Positions 19,505 through 31,202 of a DNA stretch of 64,000 bases are shown piece after piece; the stretch's first letter is position 1, and each line of letters opens with the position of its first letter. A program made the translations under genes and the position numbers. This DNA comes from Auriscalpium vulgare (lineage: Eukaryota > Basidiomycota > Agaricomycetes > Russulales > Auriscalpiaceae), in NCBI GenBank assembly GCA_019915015.1, contig JAHBBC010000001.1, forward strand, positions 1 to 64,000, given 5' to 3'. The notes beneath the pieces were generated by a model that was not told the DNA's origin, made no database searches, and saw nothing but the letters and a program-made list of their open reading frames with translations.

Positions 19505-21040
19505 TCACACCCTCCCGTCGACGAGCTCCCCATTCTGCCTCACCACCAGCCGCGGGATATACTCCCGCATCGCGCGCACAACCCTCGCCTCCGCGTCGCA
19601 CCCCTCCAGCACCAGCTCCCTCATCGCCGGCGCGACGCGCGACAGCAAGTAAGGCAGGCCGCTTGCCACCACGCCGCAATAGCCCCACGCGTCCTCCCGC
19701 AGCGCCGCGCCCGCGATGACGAGCACCTCGAGCGCGGGCAGACCCGCCAGATCCAAGTACAGCAGCGCGCGGAAGAGCCAGCGCAGCGCCGGGCCGCGCA
19801 CGACGATGCGCCGCAGCTGCGGCGCATGCTCCAGCGGTCTGAAATGCGCGGGATCCCACCCGTTGATGCCGACCTCCAGCTCCCGGAGATGCGCGGATGC
19901 GAAGGCGCTCATCGCAGCCTGTATGATCTCGTTCACGCCCGTGGTCTGGGAGACGAACGCCGGGACACCGTGGGGGTCCCCGGCACGCCACGCGGTCACC
20001 TGCACGAGGTTTGCAGCGCCCTGTTCGACTTGGATACGCGTGACGGGGGCGGCGTGCGCATCGATGCATCCTGCGATGGCGGGGAACACCCCCTTGGGCG
20101 TACTCCACGTGTCGGGGCGCAGTGCGCAGTGGATGCGGACGTCCGCGGGGAGGGAAAGGTGCATCAGGACGTGCCGCGCCGCGCCCATCCCCGTGAACAA
20201 GCGCAGGCGGCGCAGCTTCGCCAGGGCGACGCCGCCCTTCGCCAGCGGCGCACCCGCGGACGTCTCCAGGGAATCGACGGCGAAGCCCAGCGCGAGGTAC
20301 TCCAGCGCGTGCATGCGCGCCAGCGCGTCGAGCATCTCCGCGAGCTCCGGCGCAGCCACCCGCCGCGTGGGCTGCGAGACGTCCAGCGACACGAGGCCCG
20401 CTAGCGCCGGCGATGTCCACGCCAGCGCCGCGTGCGTGCACACGCGCAGGTGCCGCAGCGCCGGCGCGGCGAGGCCGCCGGGCACGAGCGCGGGCGGCGG
20501 GGGCAGGAGGCTGGGGGGGGCCTCGGTGGCGAAGGTCAGGTCGAGGGTGTGCAGGATGGGCGCGGCGCCGCAGAGTGCTTCAGGTATGGCGTGCGCGGTG
20601 TGCAAGCGCAGGACGTGCGTGCGCGCGAGGTGCGCGAGGATGAATGCGCGTTCGGGATGGCTGGGGGACGTTCCTTGCTGCGCGCTGGGGGTTTGGATGG
20701 TGAGGGGCGCTCTCTGAGCGCGGGATATGAGGGTGTTGGCCCAGGCTGGCCCCAGCGTGAATGACACGGAGACGTTGGATGCCCAGATGAAGCGGTCGTG
20801 GAGGGCGATATTTCGCCAGCGCCGGCATACGTGGGTGACCGTGATCCATCCGAGGCGAGTCTTGGAAGGGGACTCTGTGGTGGATCGCGCAGGCGGGTCC
20901 ACGGAGGCGAGTAAGGTGAAGATTTGGGTGAAGATGTCTGGCGGAGGGCGTGAGATGGGGAGGAGAGCGTTGTGTCGATGCAGGTCTTGCAGCGATTTGG
21001 TAGACATGATCTGTGCAGATGGCAGTTCAGGGACCTGCAT
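19505..21040 (-). CDS. F-box protein with degenerate leucine-rich repeats
   Basis: A single open frame of 511 residues from ATG 21040; ATG 21007 is an in-frame alternative. The N-terminus reads SLQDLHRHNALLPISRPPPD followed by IFTQIF, then TVTHVCRRWRNIALHDRFIW. This is the F-box-like signature of the large Agaricomycete F-box family, which recruits substrates to SCF ubiquitin ligases. The rest has leucine-rich motifs at irregular spacing (LRHLRV, LVSLDV, LRRLRLF, LRELEVGING, LRRIVVRG, LPALEVLVIAG), consistent with a degenerate LRR substrate-binding domain. No stop or frameshift interrupts it. GC content is high, as in other family members. Substrate unknown. The gene sits just outside the inverted-repeat arm. 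Confidence 0.85.
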   Translation of the reverse strand: MQVPELPSAQIMSTKSLQDLHRHNALLPISRPPPDIFTQIFTLLASVDPPARSTTESPSKTRLGWITVTHVCRRWRNIALHDRFIWASNVSVSFTLGPAWANTLISRAQRAPLTIQTPSAQQGTSPSHPERAFILAHLARTHVLRLHTAHAIPEALCGAAPILHTLDLTFATEAPPSLLPPPPALVPGGLAAPALRHLRVCTHAALAWTSPALAGLVSLDVSQPTRRVAAPELAEMLDALARMHALEYLALGFAVDSLETSAGAPLAKGGVALAKLRRLRLFTGMGAARHVLMHLSLPADVRIHCALRPDTWSTPKGVFPAIAGCIDAHAAPVTRIQVEQGAANLVQVTAWRAGDPHGVPAFVSQTTGVNEIIQAAMSAFASAHLRELEVGINGWDPAHFRPLEHAPQLRRIVVRGPALRWLFRALLYLDLAGLPALEVLVIAGAALREDAWGYCGVVASGLPYLLSRVAPAMRELVLEGCDAEARVVRAMREYIPRLVVRQNGELVDGRV

Positions 21041-21995
21041 GCGCTGTGATGATGGAGACGGACGTACGGTAGCGGCAGGGTAGAGCGTCGTGGTGCAGGC
21101 GCAGGCTGGATTGCAGCCATCGGATCGCGACCCAATTCGGCAGCCGCACCAATACGGGTGGTGGGAGACCGCTGCCACTGCAGTACTCTCGGCGGTTGCA
21201 CGCCCTGCGCATGCTCGCCCCGCACTGGCCATCGCTCGCCAAGCTTGATGGTAGACGGTCTGCACGCTGAACAGGCCATTCCACCATGCCATGTCGAAGC
21301 ACAAACGACACCTCGAAGGGGACTCTTCTGTGGAAGGTCAGCCACGAAGACTAGCTGGAAGGTCAATACTTGCGTGCAGGTGTTCCAGACGCTGCGTGAA
21401 CCGCTCTTCGGCTTGTCCAGGCGTCAATTCCTCCATCAAGCTGCTAGAAGGAACCTAAGTCCTCTGCCTCTCCCCGTGCTCGTTCCCGCGCCACCATTGA
21501 CCCATTATACAGCAGATTCGGCCCGTAGGAGGGTGGGTTGTTGCGCGTCGAGGCGCGAGATCTTGAGCGATGCAAAGCGCGTTGTTGAAGTCCGAGTCGG
21601 CGTGGTACGCGGTCATCCGTCGCAGGGCGGAACCTCGACGTAGACAGTCGCCAGCTGAGGGTGCTATTCGTAGCTATCTGAGAGAAAGACCGTGTCCTGA
21701 TATTTCGAGTGATTGGGTGTACTTATGACTCTGTGAGCAAGGTTGCATGCGTGTCCTCGGCAAGTCAAACTTCCCACGCCAGACGTTCGCCAGAGATTCG
21801 CCGTTGGCACTGGCAGCCGCACATGCCCCGTTCCTCTACCTCCAACATACGACCGACCATGCGAGCGAGGCTATCCGCCTCATCGCAATCATGCTGGTGT
21901 GGCGGACCCAAGGGATCTCTGGTGCGTCGCCACATCATCCATCGAACAGCTGGCACTCACAAAAATTCCTTCATAGACCAAACGCTGGCGAACTA
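21041..21995. other. Upstream region of the F-box gene, otherwise empty
   Basis: The minus-strand frame stays open to about 21304 without an ATG in a good position; an upstream exon or 5' UTR is possible (donor-like GTACGT near 21065). No other gene seen. The matched part of the left inverted-repeat arm begins at 21996, only because the partner arm is cut there by the window end. Confidence 0.45.
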
Positions 21996-22924
21996 ACAGG
22001 GCAACTGCCTTAATTCATGGCCTCGGGAGGCGTGTGTCTCGCCGCGCCTGTTGCTCTCTGAATCCCACAAATGAGTGCGAAGGCCGGAACGAAGTGTGCA
22101 GCGGACGGCTCGCAGCAAGTACGTCGCCAGCCCTGCCCCATCTGGGTGCTTCTGACCATGCGATTTGCCCGCAGGTCTTGCGCCGGCCCCGCGCAGTCCG
22201 CCTCGCTAGCAAGCGCCTTCGCTCGACCCACGCCGGCCGCCTCTGCCCCAGCCGCCCACCTCGGTCTCCTAGCCCCCGTACCCCGTCAACATGCCACACC
22301 GTGCCCTTCCAGTGGCTCAAATCGTCCCTGGCCAGCATTGCTGCTGCCGCGAAACACAGAGGCGCCATTCTGCGCTCGCCAGGCACAAGTCGCGCCATCT
22401 GACATTGCGCTCGGTTAGAAATAGAAGATGGCTGCACGTCTAGAGGAGAACAACAACGCTGATCGAGTTTTCGTGGCGGTGGTGCTCTGGTACGTCGCCT
22501 CCCCTTTCACGCCTCGGCGGTCCTGACGGCCTTTGTCTCGTCGCCTTCTTATTGGTCAGGTTTTGTGCCTCCCCAAGCGCATGTTCTTCCGCGCCTCGCG
22601 CTACACAGCTGTCGCCTCGATCCGCCAAACTGCGCCAACGAGCATGCGCTGTTCACCGCCCCCGACCCTTCAGCCATCAACACGCGCCTACGTCGCCTTC
22701 GACTGGTATGCCCAGAACGTATCTGGACCAAACACCCCGAGTCCAATTGCAAGCTTCAGATCGCTCATGCGGGCCCGAAGATGACGCTCGCCCCCACCTT
22801 TACCGCGCGACTCAAGCCAGACAGAAGATAGTAAGTACGAATGCCTCCCGGGTGCGTGTCCAGTTTCTTCTGTCCTACTGTCCGTTACTGATAACTATAG
22901 TGTACAGGAATCTCGCTACCACGG

Positions 22925-23560
22925 AGCCCATCATGCCGCCTCTCACCGGCTCCAGCTCGCCGACCCCAGCTTCGATATCCCAGTCTCATTTTTTGGCGCC
23001 GACAACTGCGGTCCTGTGCCCCACCTCAGCGCCCACCCACGGCCTCGACCCGCCATCCAGAACCTCCATTTGCAATGCAGTACCGCGCGGGTCGGTAATT
23101 GCTATTCCCGCGCGGTATCGGTAATTGCTATTGAGAGTCTGAGACTAATTGATTAATTGCAACGATTCCCCTGACTGTGCTGCACACCTGTGTTGATCGC
23201 CAGGATGCGCCGAACGGTTTGTGCGCTTTCTTTCCTCGCGCAACCAGCTGCTCCCGATAACAGGCCCAGGTCCAGCCCCACCGCCAGTCCATCTCGGCGG
23301 CGAGCCCACCGCGACGACTATTGGTCCTCCGTACACCGAACCTGTCTTCGCTCATGTGTATTCGTACCTGGCATGCTTTGTGCTTTTTCTGACATGGCGA
23401 ACCTACAGGTGCGGAATGGCCTTACCAGCGACTTGTGCCATCGCCACTGCAGCGTCCGCGGAACATGCGGAGGATGGATTATACTCGTTGGCCCGCCCGA
23501 TGCTGGATGCTTAGCACTATTGTTGTTGTACGGGTACGTCGCGGACGTGAATATATGAGT
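22925..23560 (+). repeat. Internal duplication, copy 1 (partner 26420-27060)
   Basis: Shared landmarks in the same order are CCGGCTCCAGCTCGCCG, GGCGCCGACRACTGCGGTCC, TGTGCTGCACACC versus ATGCTGCGCACC, GTGCCMTCGCCACTGCAGCG, CCCGCCGGAACAT-like words and GTACGTCGCG...GTGAATA. The two copies are clearly diverged, so this duplication predates the inverted duplication of the arms. Confidence 0.7.
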
Positions 23561-24941
23561 GCATTCCTCCACTCTGTGCGCTCGACGAGAGTCAGGCCCT
23601 CGCGCGCGCGGGTCGCAAGTGGCAGTACAGTTTCTCGGCACACTATAGGTAGTGAAGTCGTGGTGGGACGTACGAAAGAGATACTATTGTATATGCCTAA
23701 CTAAGTACAGTGATGATCCGAGAATACGACCGGCGGGAATGATATATCATCTAGAAATGATAAAGCCGATGTAATGAGGAGGGATGCAGCGCTATGAGAA
23801 AGGTAGGTCAGACGGAAATGAGACGAAAGACATATAAGCCAGGCAGCTCTCGTCGCGCTCCATGTGGTGGGCACCTTCGCTGCATCATTGGCGCTGTCAG
23901 TTGATGTCGCAGTGCATGGAAGAAGATCAGACGGACCAGGTGGGCCGTGGCTACGAGGCAGGATCAGGCGGTGATTGCATTGCGGGACTCGGCGTGCGGC
24001 GGGGAACAAAACCAGGTTTTTGGGTAATGTCTCTAGCAGAAACGTGGTACTGAATGTTCGTCCCGAGGCCTGCTCCGGCGACCTGTGAAACTTGTGTGCA
24101 GCACGTCCGCGTCAGTCACGAAGCACGGCCAATAGCCGCATACGTCTGTTGCAAGCGCGCAGTGTCACTGTCCGCGGAAGAGCAAAAGGCCAGATGAGGA
24201 GCGGGTGGGCAGAAAAGCGGCGACATGGCGGTCGGGAGTGAAGAGCGCTGGCACAGGTGGGTAGGTGGAGAGCTCTTCGTATATGTGTGCTGTTTGGTTG
24301 AAGTTCGGGGGAGGGGACAAATACAGTAGAGGGCGGGTCGCGTCGACGCGTCGGCGCACGTGTCCTTCTCTGCCAGCGAGACCATCGGGCCGCGAGCTCT
24401 ACTACCACTACTGGGTCTGAGTCTACCTTCCTATGACCAGCGCTCAGCCCGCAGTCTGTATTATCATGAAGGCCTGCCTTGTGAGTACCAACTATCGGCC
24501 TCACAGCCGCAGCCGGACAGTACCTGAAGGCCTGACCTGCCCATCGACCTCATCAGCCTCGCATGCCTTCCAGTTTCCGCATGCTCATCCAGTCACTTGC
24601 TGGGTCAGAGACAGCGACAGGAAGCAAATGGTGCGCCACGTATCGACCGCCAGAGAGCACCCCAGCTGACCCCTCATATACATAACCCAGCGCGCTACAC
24701 CGTCGCCTCCATCCGTATGCGCGACTTCTACCACGTCTGACAGAATCCAACCCTCTTTCCATGGCACCGTATACCCGCCGCCCACCGCCCATCTCTCCCA
24801 TAAGATTTAGCATACGTTTTGCGCGCCACGACTACCGCATCTACCCTCATCCAGTTCAAACTTTCTCGCCGCGCGATCGACCTGTGGAGGAGGCAGATAA
24901 GCAAGGTGCGTCGCATCCAGTTCTCTTCCTCCGTCACGCAG

Positions 24942-25482
24942 GCTGATATCAGCATGGCTGGGCGACCCCGCCCGCTATCCTGTTTCAGCAGACTGGCAAA
25001 ACCCGGCCTCCATCCCGCCCGAGCGCCTGGCATGCTATCCTCTCTCTGGACAGAAAGACCGACCCGTAGCCGCATACCATCGTCCGGCCTCCGGGCCAAG
25101 CGCAATGTGAGGTGCGTATCACCCCGTTGTATATGTCTGTCTGTACCTGACCTCAGACTCGTTTGCTAGAAAGTCGCCCACGGGCACCAACATCGGAACC
25201 CATCTCGCGATACAGTCAATCTACGAACCCTGCCTATCGCCAGCCCCCACGTCAAACGCGTTCGTGCCACAGGCCCCTCGCGGTCGCCCATCGGCCGTCG
25301 GGCCTCCAAGCTCCAAGGTCACCCTCAACATACGCCAAATTTTCTCCCTGCTGGCACCGTCTGCGCTATTTGGACATGTCGACCTCTACGTCAAACATTG
25401 CGACCTCTCGAGGTTTTTGCCCGCGACCGTGCGTGTCCCGTCCCTCGACCGTGCATTCATCCATGTAATTCAGACCATCTAG
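24942..25482 (+). other. Coding-like exon pair in the left arm, unknown protein
   Basis: Exon 24942-25106 (after acceptor CGCAG, donor GTGAGG) reads LISAWLGDPARYPVSADWQN, PASIPPERLACYPLSGQKDR and so on. It joins in phase to exon 25170-25482, which reads KSPTGTNIGTHLAIQSIYEP ... SKVTLNIRQIFSLLAPSALF, GHVDLYVKHCDLSRFLPATV, and ends ...DRAFIHVIQTI at a TAG. The composition is protein-like, but I cannot find a clean upstream exon in phase, and no domain is recognised. Related C-terminal words recur near 19065-19092 and, frameshifted, near 25763-25800, so this is a repeated family. The mirror copy is at about 60486-61030, minus. Confidence 0.4.
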
Positions 25483-26419
25483 TGCGCGCTCGTTCCCTGC
25501 CACGCATAATCACCCTCGCGGTGATCATGGCACCCCACACGCCGTTCTCGAAGTCTTCGCGGTCCGGCGCTGGAATTCGCACACGACGCTGTCTGCTCCT
25601 CGCGAACCGCAAGAGCATCCCTCCAGCGCTCAGGCCCGACGTCCCAGGCCACCAGGCCCAGGCCCAGGCCCGCCCCATCCACTCGCGTCCATCGCAGTCT
25701 CCACCCACCCAAGCAACATCGGAACGAGCGAACGAGCGCGTGTGTCCCTTTCTGTCCATCCATCCATCCAAGTATCTAATTTCAGACCATCTAGCGCGCA
25801 CCATGCCATGTCATATCCCTCACTCACACGCAGTGGCGCTCCAGTGCCATTGCTGGGCTCTCTGGCTCCGTATCCTCCGTCGTCATCCTCGGTGGCTGGT
25901 GGATCAAAGACGACAGGCGTGCGTCCTACCCCGTTCGACAACGTTGGCTGCTCAGCATCCATCGCGCAGCCCGTCCCGCCCCGATGGTTGTCGGCTCGGA
26001 TCGAGCGCTGCGCACCTACCCGTCGTCGCCCACAACGCACAGCCCTGCCCGTCCGCCAGCGCAGCGCCCTATCCACCCGGAGCCCTCGACCGTCAAGCTT
26101 GGGCCCTGATCAACATCGGGGCGTGTCCGTTCCACCCGCATATGCATCTTACCCACTTGATACCAGCGGCAGGTCCTAATGAGCGCCCGTTTAATGCCAC
26201 GAACTACCTGCACATCAGGCCCGCCATCGACATGCCCCCGTCACCTGCGCGGAGGACCAGATCGCCACTGTCAGCACACCGAGCAAGCCCCCGCATGTGT
26301 CGTCACCGCGTGCGCAGACGCCTCTGCAGCGCAAGTCCGTCGACTGTAATAGAGCACGAGGTGCGTTGTGATGTTCCTTTGCTTCTAGCAATAACTTCAT
26401 TATTCTCTGTGGATTAGAC

Positions 26420-27060
26420 CGCCTCACACACCGGCTCCAGCTCGCCGCCCCCACCCTCCTTCTCGGCGCCGACGACTGCGGTCCTGCAACCCGCGGCCTC
26501 TATCTGCACTCCATGCCTCTATCTGCCCCGCGCGGGCGTCAGGATCTCGTGGCCGGGAATTGCAATTTGATTCCAAATGATCGATTGCAGTGAGGCCACT
26601 GACTTGTGACTATGCTGCGCACCGGCTGTTTGCTCGTCAGGCTTCAAGCTGCGGGCCTGGGACTGGGACCGGGACTGGGACTGGGACTGCCGCGCTCGCT
26701 CGACGGACGGTCCGTGCGCTCTCTGTCTTCGGGCACACACTGGCTGCCGCTGCAGATCCTCCCGCATAGCAGGCCCCTCCGCGAATCCAGTCCATCTGAG
26801 CACCGAGTCCAGCGCGATCACGGCTTGGACCTGGTGCGGCCGAGTCTGTCTTTTGCTGTGGATTCGTATACCTGGCAAGGTTCGCGCCGGTCGCACACCA
26901 GTTTCCGGCGACTGGTGCCCTCGCCACTGCAGCGCCCCCGCGGAACATTCAGACCACCGATTACTTATGCTAGTTTGGCACGCCCGACGCTGGATGCTTG
27001 CTTAGCACGATACTGTTGTCGTACGTGTACGTCGCGTCGCGGGCGTGAATAAATATTATA
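26420..27060 (+). repeat. Internal duplication, copy 2 (partner 22925-23560)
   Basis: Diverged direct repeat of 22925-23560 about 3.5 kb downstream in the same arm. It is present again, inverted, in the right arm. Confidence 0.7.
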
Positions 27061-28293
27061 ATGTTGTGTGTCTGGACTCTGAGACTAGTTTTGTACTGAG
27101 ATGTATCGCCTACGCAGGATTCCCTCTTGATATGGGAAAGACGGCCCCGGCAGGTTGCAGCAGTCGATAGATTCACGGCCGACGAGGCGGTCATACTCCC
27201 ACCGTTCCTCCTCGCCCCTACCGTCTCCAGAGTGAGCGTGCCTGTATACTGTCATATCTGCCACGTCCTACGCGGGCAGCCGCCAGAGACACGCATGCTT
27301 CCAGAATGACAAAGGATCTTCTCCAGCCGACGCAGAGAAAGCAACGCGTACGTTCGTCACACGCGCCGCAAGAAAGGAACAAAGGCGCGATGCACCCATA
27401 AATAAGAAAGGCCCTCGCACAAGCTACAGCACACGCCCCGGCGGCGTGTCCCTCGTCGTCTTCTTTTCATTGACGCACGACGAACTCTGCACTTCCACGA
27501 CCACCCACCCCGGAATACTCTCAACTAGGGTCCCCGACCCTTGCCAAGGTGGGCTGCTGGGTCCAGCATGCAGAGTTTGTCGTATGGCGATGGCCGTGCG
27601 CCGGCGCACGCACCACTAAAGGTACGTGTCTGTCAGCAACAGCGCGGGCGGTCGGAGGGCGCTGACGACGTACCCATGCTGCTAGGCGGCGGCGTTCGAC
27701 TCCGCGTACGCTGCTATCGGAGAACCCCCCGCGCAATGCGTGGATTAGCTCCCGGTCGGCAGTGTCGCGCTAGGCGCCCCGAGCCGTGGCGCTCGACGGG
27801 CAGCCCGCGCTGGGCATCGGCGCGCCTGTACATCTGCAGCTGGTGGTGAGTCCCTAGCACAAGTGTCCGACGTGGAAGCCACTTACCGAGGACCCGGCAG
27901 ACTGCGCTGTACTGGGTGGTCTAGCACGTCGTCTGCGCCCGCTGCAGCGGCAACTGCAGCGAGGGAGCGACCACGGCGCCTGGTACGATGGGTAGAAATA
28001 AATAGCTAGATGATGATGATATTCGGCGTCGTGTGGGCAAATTTATACGGATTCATTAATGAGCGCGGCCCACAAGACAATGCGTGATGTATCCCCCGTG
28101 TCGACGATTGAATGGCCATTGATGAGGTGGCGGCAGACGCTTTCATTGCGGGAAGGGGAGCCGAAAGGCAGCATTGTATTCGTTTGACTATAGGATGATA
28201 CATACGTGCTATACGCGTTACGTGGAGACAACGACGCCTTGCGGGCACCGTCCCCAGCTTCCGTTCGGTCCTCAGATGAACCCCGCCCTTTGA

Positions 28294-29020
28294 TCACGGA
28301 CGATGGATCGCAAAGGCCATTCTGAAGCGGCGGTAAGAGAACATTTGGCAGTGGGCGAGGAGCGAGATCGACGTTGCGATTGCGGTAGGGTGGTGAGCGC
28401 CGGTGCTTTGACGTTGCAAGGCAGGCAGTCTGTGCCATGGGCGATCAAGCAGGCCCACCTATAGGGATAGATAGATGGGGCGCACTAGCCGCCGGGGAAC
28501 GTATGATGATGCGGAGGACTTACCCAGTCGACGTTCAGCAGGGATGCCTGTACAGCTGGGCGCGCTGTCACTCCATCAATCCCAATGGCCCTATGAAGAA
28601 ATGGAAGGAAGGGTCAATGAAAGAAAGCTGCGCGACGTCGTACGCACCTCATTATCATCTCTTCCTCGGCCTGCTCCCTCCACAAAGCAGCCAGCGTATC
28701 TCTGTAAATGCGCACATGTCCGCACCTCTGACAGTAGACTGGCGACGTGCGATGCGAGAAGGACTCCCTCTGAAGAAAAGACATTTTGATATTGGCGGTG
28801 GTCGCTCGAGAGCCAAACACTGTCGCTTTTCATCCGGTCGGTCGAATGTCATAGCGTCCAGCCATCGCAGGACGGACACAGTGGAGGATCGAAGAGGGAA
28901 GAGCGACTGGAAGTCGAGGGGATGATGCTCGGCGTCGCCGTGGACGGCTAGACCGCGCGACGAGGCGATGTTTGTCCTTGTTAGCACAGCCCGCACCCTC
29001 CGTCCCGCCGACTGGCTCAC
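28294..29020 (-). pseudogene. Left-arm copy of the YCQRCGH gene, 13-bp deletion
   Basis: Exons are about 29020-28649, 28590-28524 and 28458-28294, with the same splice sites as the right-arm copy (57128-57706). The first exon here is open far upstream (RTNIASSRGLAVHGDAEHHP...), with no MITE insertion. At about 28775 this copy lacks 13 bases that the right copy has, so the frame breaks between SKCLFF and LQRESFSHRTSPVYCQRCGH. An alternative reading is that the deleted bases lie in a pyrimidine-rich acceptor (TTTTCTTCAG) and the two copies splice differently. Function unknown. Confidence 0.5.
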
Positions 29021-30137
29021 TTATAATAGACTACAGATTGCAATTGCAGCAAGCATACACGCGCTATTTTGCGGCTACTGTCATATCGAGCCCGGTTCCC
29101 GCTCACGAAGAAAAAGCGAAACAAAGAAAAAGACGAACGGACAAAGACAACGGGTACATAAAATCCCGCGCGATCCACCCAATTCTTCATTGCCCTCGCC
29201 CTCCCCCCCCAGGGGGTGGGCCCCTGCTCCACGGACTACCGTTTTATTCCATGGACTATCGACTCGCCCCAACGGGCGGGCCCGTCGGCCCCTGTCCCCC
29301 GCTTCGCGCTGGCGCATACAAGCTCCCGCCCTTGCAGACCTGGTGATCCAGCCGCAGGTCGGCCACGCCGGGCGACAATGTTTCTATATGGCGCGGTGAG
29401 CACATATGCCACCATCAATAATATCTCAGCGATGGGCCACTCACAAGGGGGTGCACGCAGCGCTGCCAAATGGCGAGCCGACTCGGTCGCCCTTCGCCAC
29501 CGTCTCTACCCCTTCACCGCCGCGCTCGGGGAGGCTGCCACCTCGCCGCGCGCCCGCTCACCGGAATCCGTCGCTCTACACCGAGGTAAGTCAGCATTGT
29601 TCCCCGCAATTAAACCTAATAATCACCTCTCGAAGCTTGATGGTGGTAAGTGATTCGAGCCGCTCACGCTCCCGGTGCCCTCCCGGTCAGCTGCATGTAG
29701 GAGTGTACAGCTGAGCCGGGTGAGGAGGGGCGTAAACCTGGGGTAAGCTTGGTGGGACCGCTGGAAGAGAGATACCCTACAGTCGTAATTACAGTGGCGG
29801 TCGAGCATAACATTTTATACGCACGATGTGTGCGGAGTTCCACGCTGCGTGACCGCCAATGCACATCCACACCGGCCGTAGAATGGGCGAGCTGAGACAA
29901 AGAGCTGAAGGACGCGGCGAAACTGTGATGAAGGCACACACGAACCTTTGTAAACGACGAAGTGCTTCACGATAGAACTTTCGGATGGCTTTGTTCACGA
30001 AGCGCAAGCGCTGTCGAAGAAGTTGTGGCACGCCCATCTATGGGACGGCGTGCAGGAAGTCTGAGGTGGCATTGTGAGCGTCGAGCGGCCGAGGTGAGTA
30101 TCTCTGTCCGCACCTGCTACAGTTCGCCCGCTTCCGC

Positions 30138-31202
30138 TGGGTACATGTCTGGCTCGGGGGGTTGCGTCGTCGGGGAGCTGCGGGGACAGCGTGCCTGGAG
30201 CCGTTTACCTTGCGCTGATCCCTGCAGGCGACAGATGCCATGACCGCCGACCGTCGACCGTCGTAGGCGAAACGATCCGCCGTAAAAACGGATGGAATGT
30301 TCCTGAAATTTAAGTTTAGTGATGTCGAAACGTCGGCTGTAAAAGTCGGGCAGGGGCGTGTGGGGCCGGGGCTTCTGGAGACGGTATGGCGAGAGGGCGC
30401 AACTGAATGCGGCGTGCAGTCTGAGCGCGGAAATCCAAGGTTATCCTGCTGGTCGGACTCCATCAGTCCAGTCCGCATCGCCCAGTAAGTATGCGTACTG
30501 CGTGGCCGTCAAATTGATTGAATGCGCACCGCAGTAGCGGAGGCATGAGCTTTCCGAGACTCCGAGCGATGGGAAGGGGGCATGCGCGGCGCGCGGCGGC
30601 GTCGGCCAGCGTCGCCTGTTACAAACTTTCATGACAGTCAACTAGAGCTCAAAATATAGCCACGTACCACGCTGTTGACAGACGAATTTGACTGATGAAG
30701 TACGCGTACGCTGCCAGTGAGCGGTCAGAGTGCATTTGCGGTGCATTAGTCACTGCAGTGGTCGTTCATCAGCACTGCCAACATGGCGCCCACGGTCTGA
30801 AAAGCGCGATACGTACCCTCTTAGAACCATATTGCATTCATAGTTGAAGCGAGAAATCATGTGTGTGCACAGCAAGCATGATGGTGGTCACGGTTCCCTT
30901 GGAATGTCCGAGTCGGAGACGATGGCCTGCGGTGCTGCAGTAAGCTGCCGAGTCGGGTTCCCACCTGCTCCCTCTGCCTCTTCGTGGAGACTTGCGAAAG
31001 AAAGCTCGCCGCTCGATTCCCGGATAATGACCAGCTAGTCGATCAGTGTCGTGTTCAAGTTTTCCTCGCGTCTTACTCGGCCCGCCACCTTCGTTATCTT
31101 ATCAGCTAGAACGATCTTTCTTCTCACCGCCGTCCACGATGTCGAGCAACCGTGCACTCACAGCCATCGCTTTCCTCTCACCACCAAACACAACGTCCTG
31201 CA
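30138..31202. other. Upstream region of the dehydrogenase gene
   Basis: No convincing coding region. Weak similarity to the arm edge may continue for a few tens of bases past 30137. The last 200 bases are the probable promoter and 5' UTR of the gene at 31203. Confidence 0.5.

Larger units (their letters stand above)
21996..30137 (+). repeat. Left arm of a giant inverted repeat
   Basis: The sequence matches, in reverse complement, 55550-64000 almost base for base. For example TAACAGGGCAACTGCC at 21996 pairs with the last bases of the window, and the segment ending ACCTGCTACAG near 30137 pairs with 55550 onward. Differences are scattered substitutions and small indels, such as 15 bp missing near 22100 and 13 bp missing near 28775 in this arm, plus a 287-bp insertion present only in the other arm. 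The inner edge grades into weaker similarity; the outer edge is unknown. The arm holds an unrecognised gene copy (28294-29020), coding-like exons (24942-25482) and an internal duplication. Confidence 0.95.

Noticed and set aside
19392..20441. 349-codon frame overlapping the F-box gene
   Set aside because: It is a shadow of the very GC-rich F-box coding sequence on the same strand in another frame.
25398..26417. 339-codon open frame in the left arm
   Set aside because: It crosses a clear coding-like exon in another frame, contains simple TCCA repeats and has no recognisable domain.
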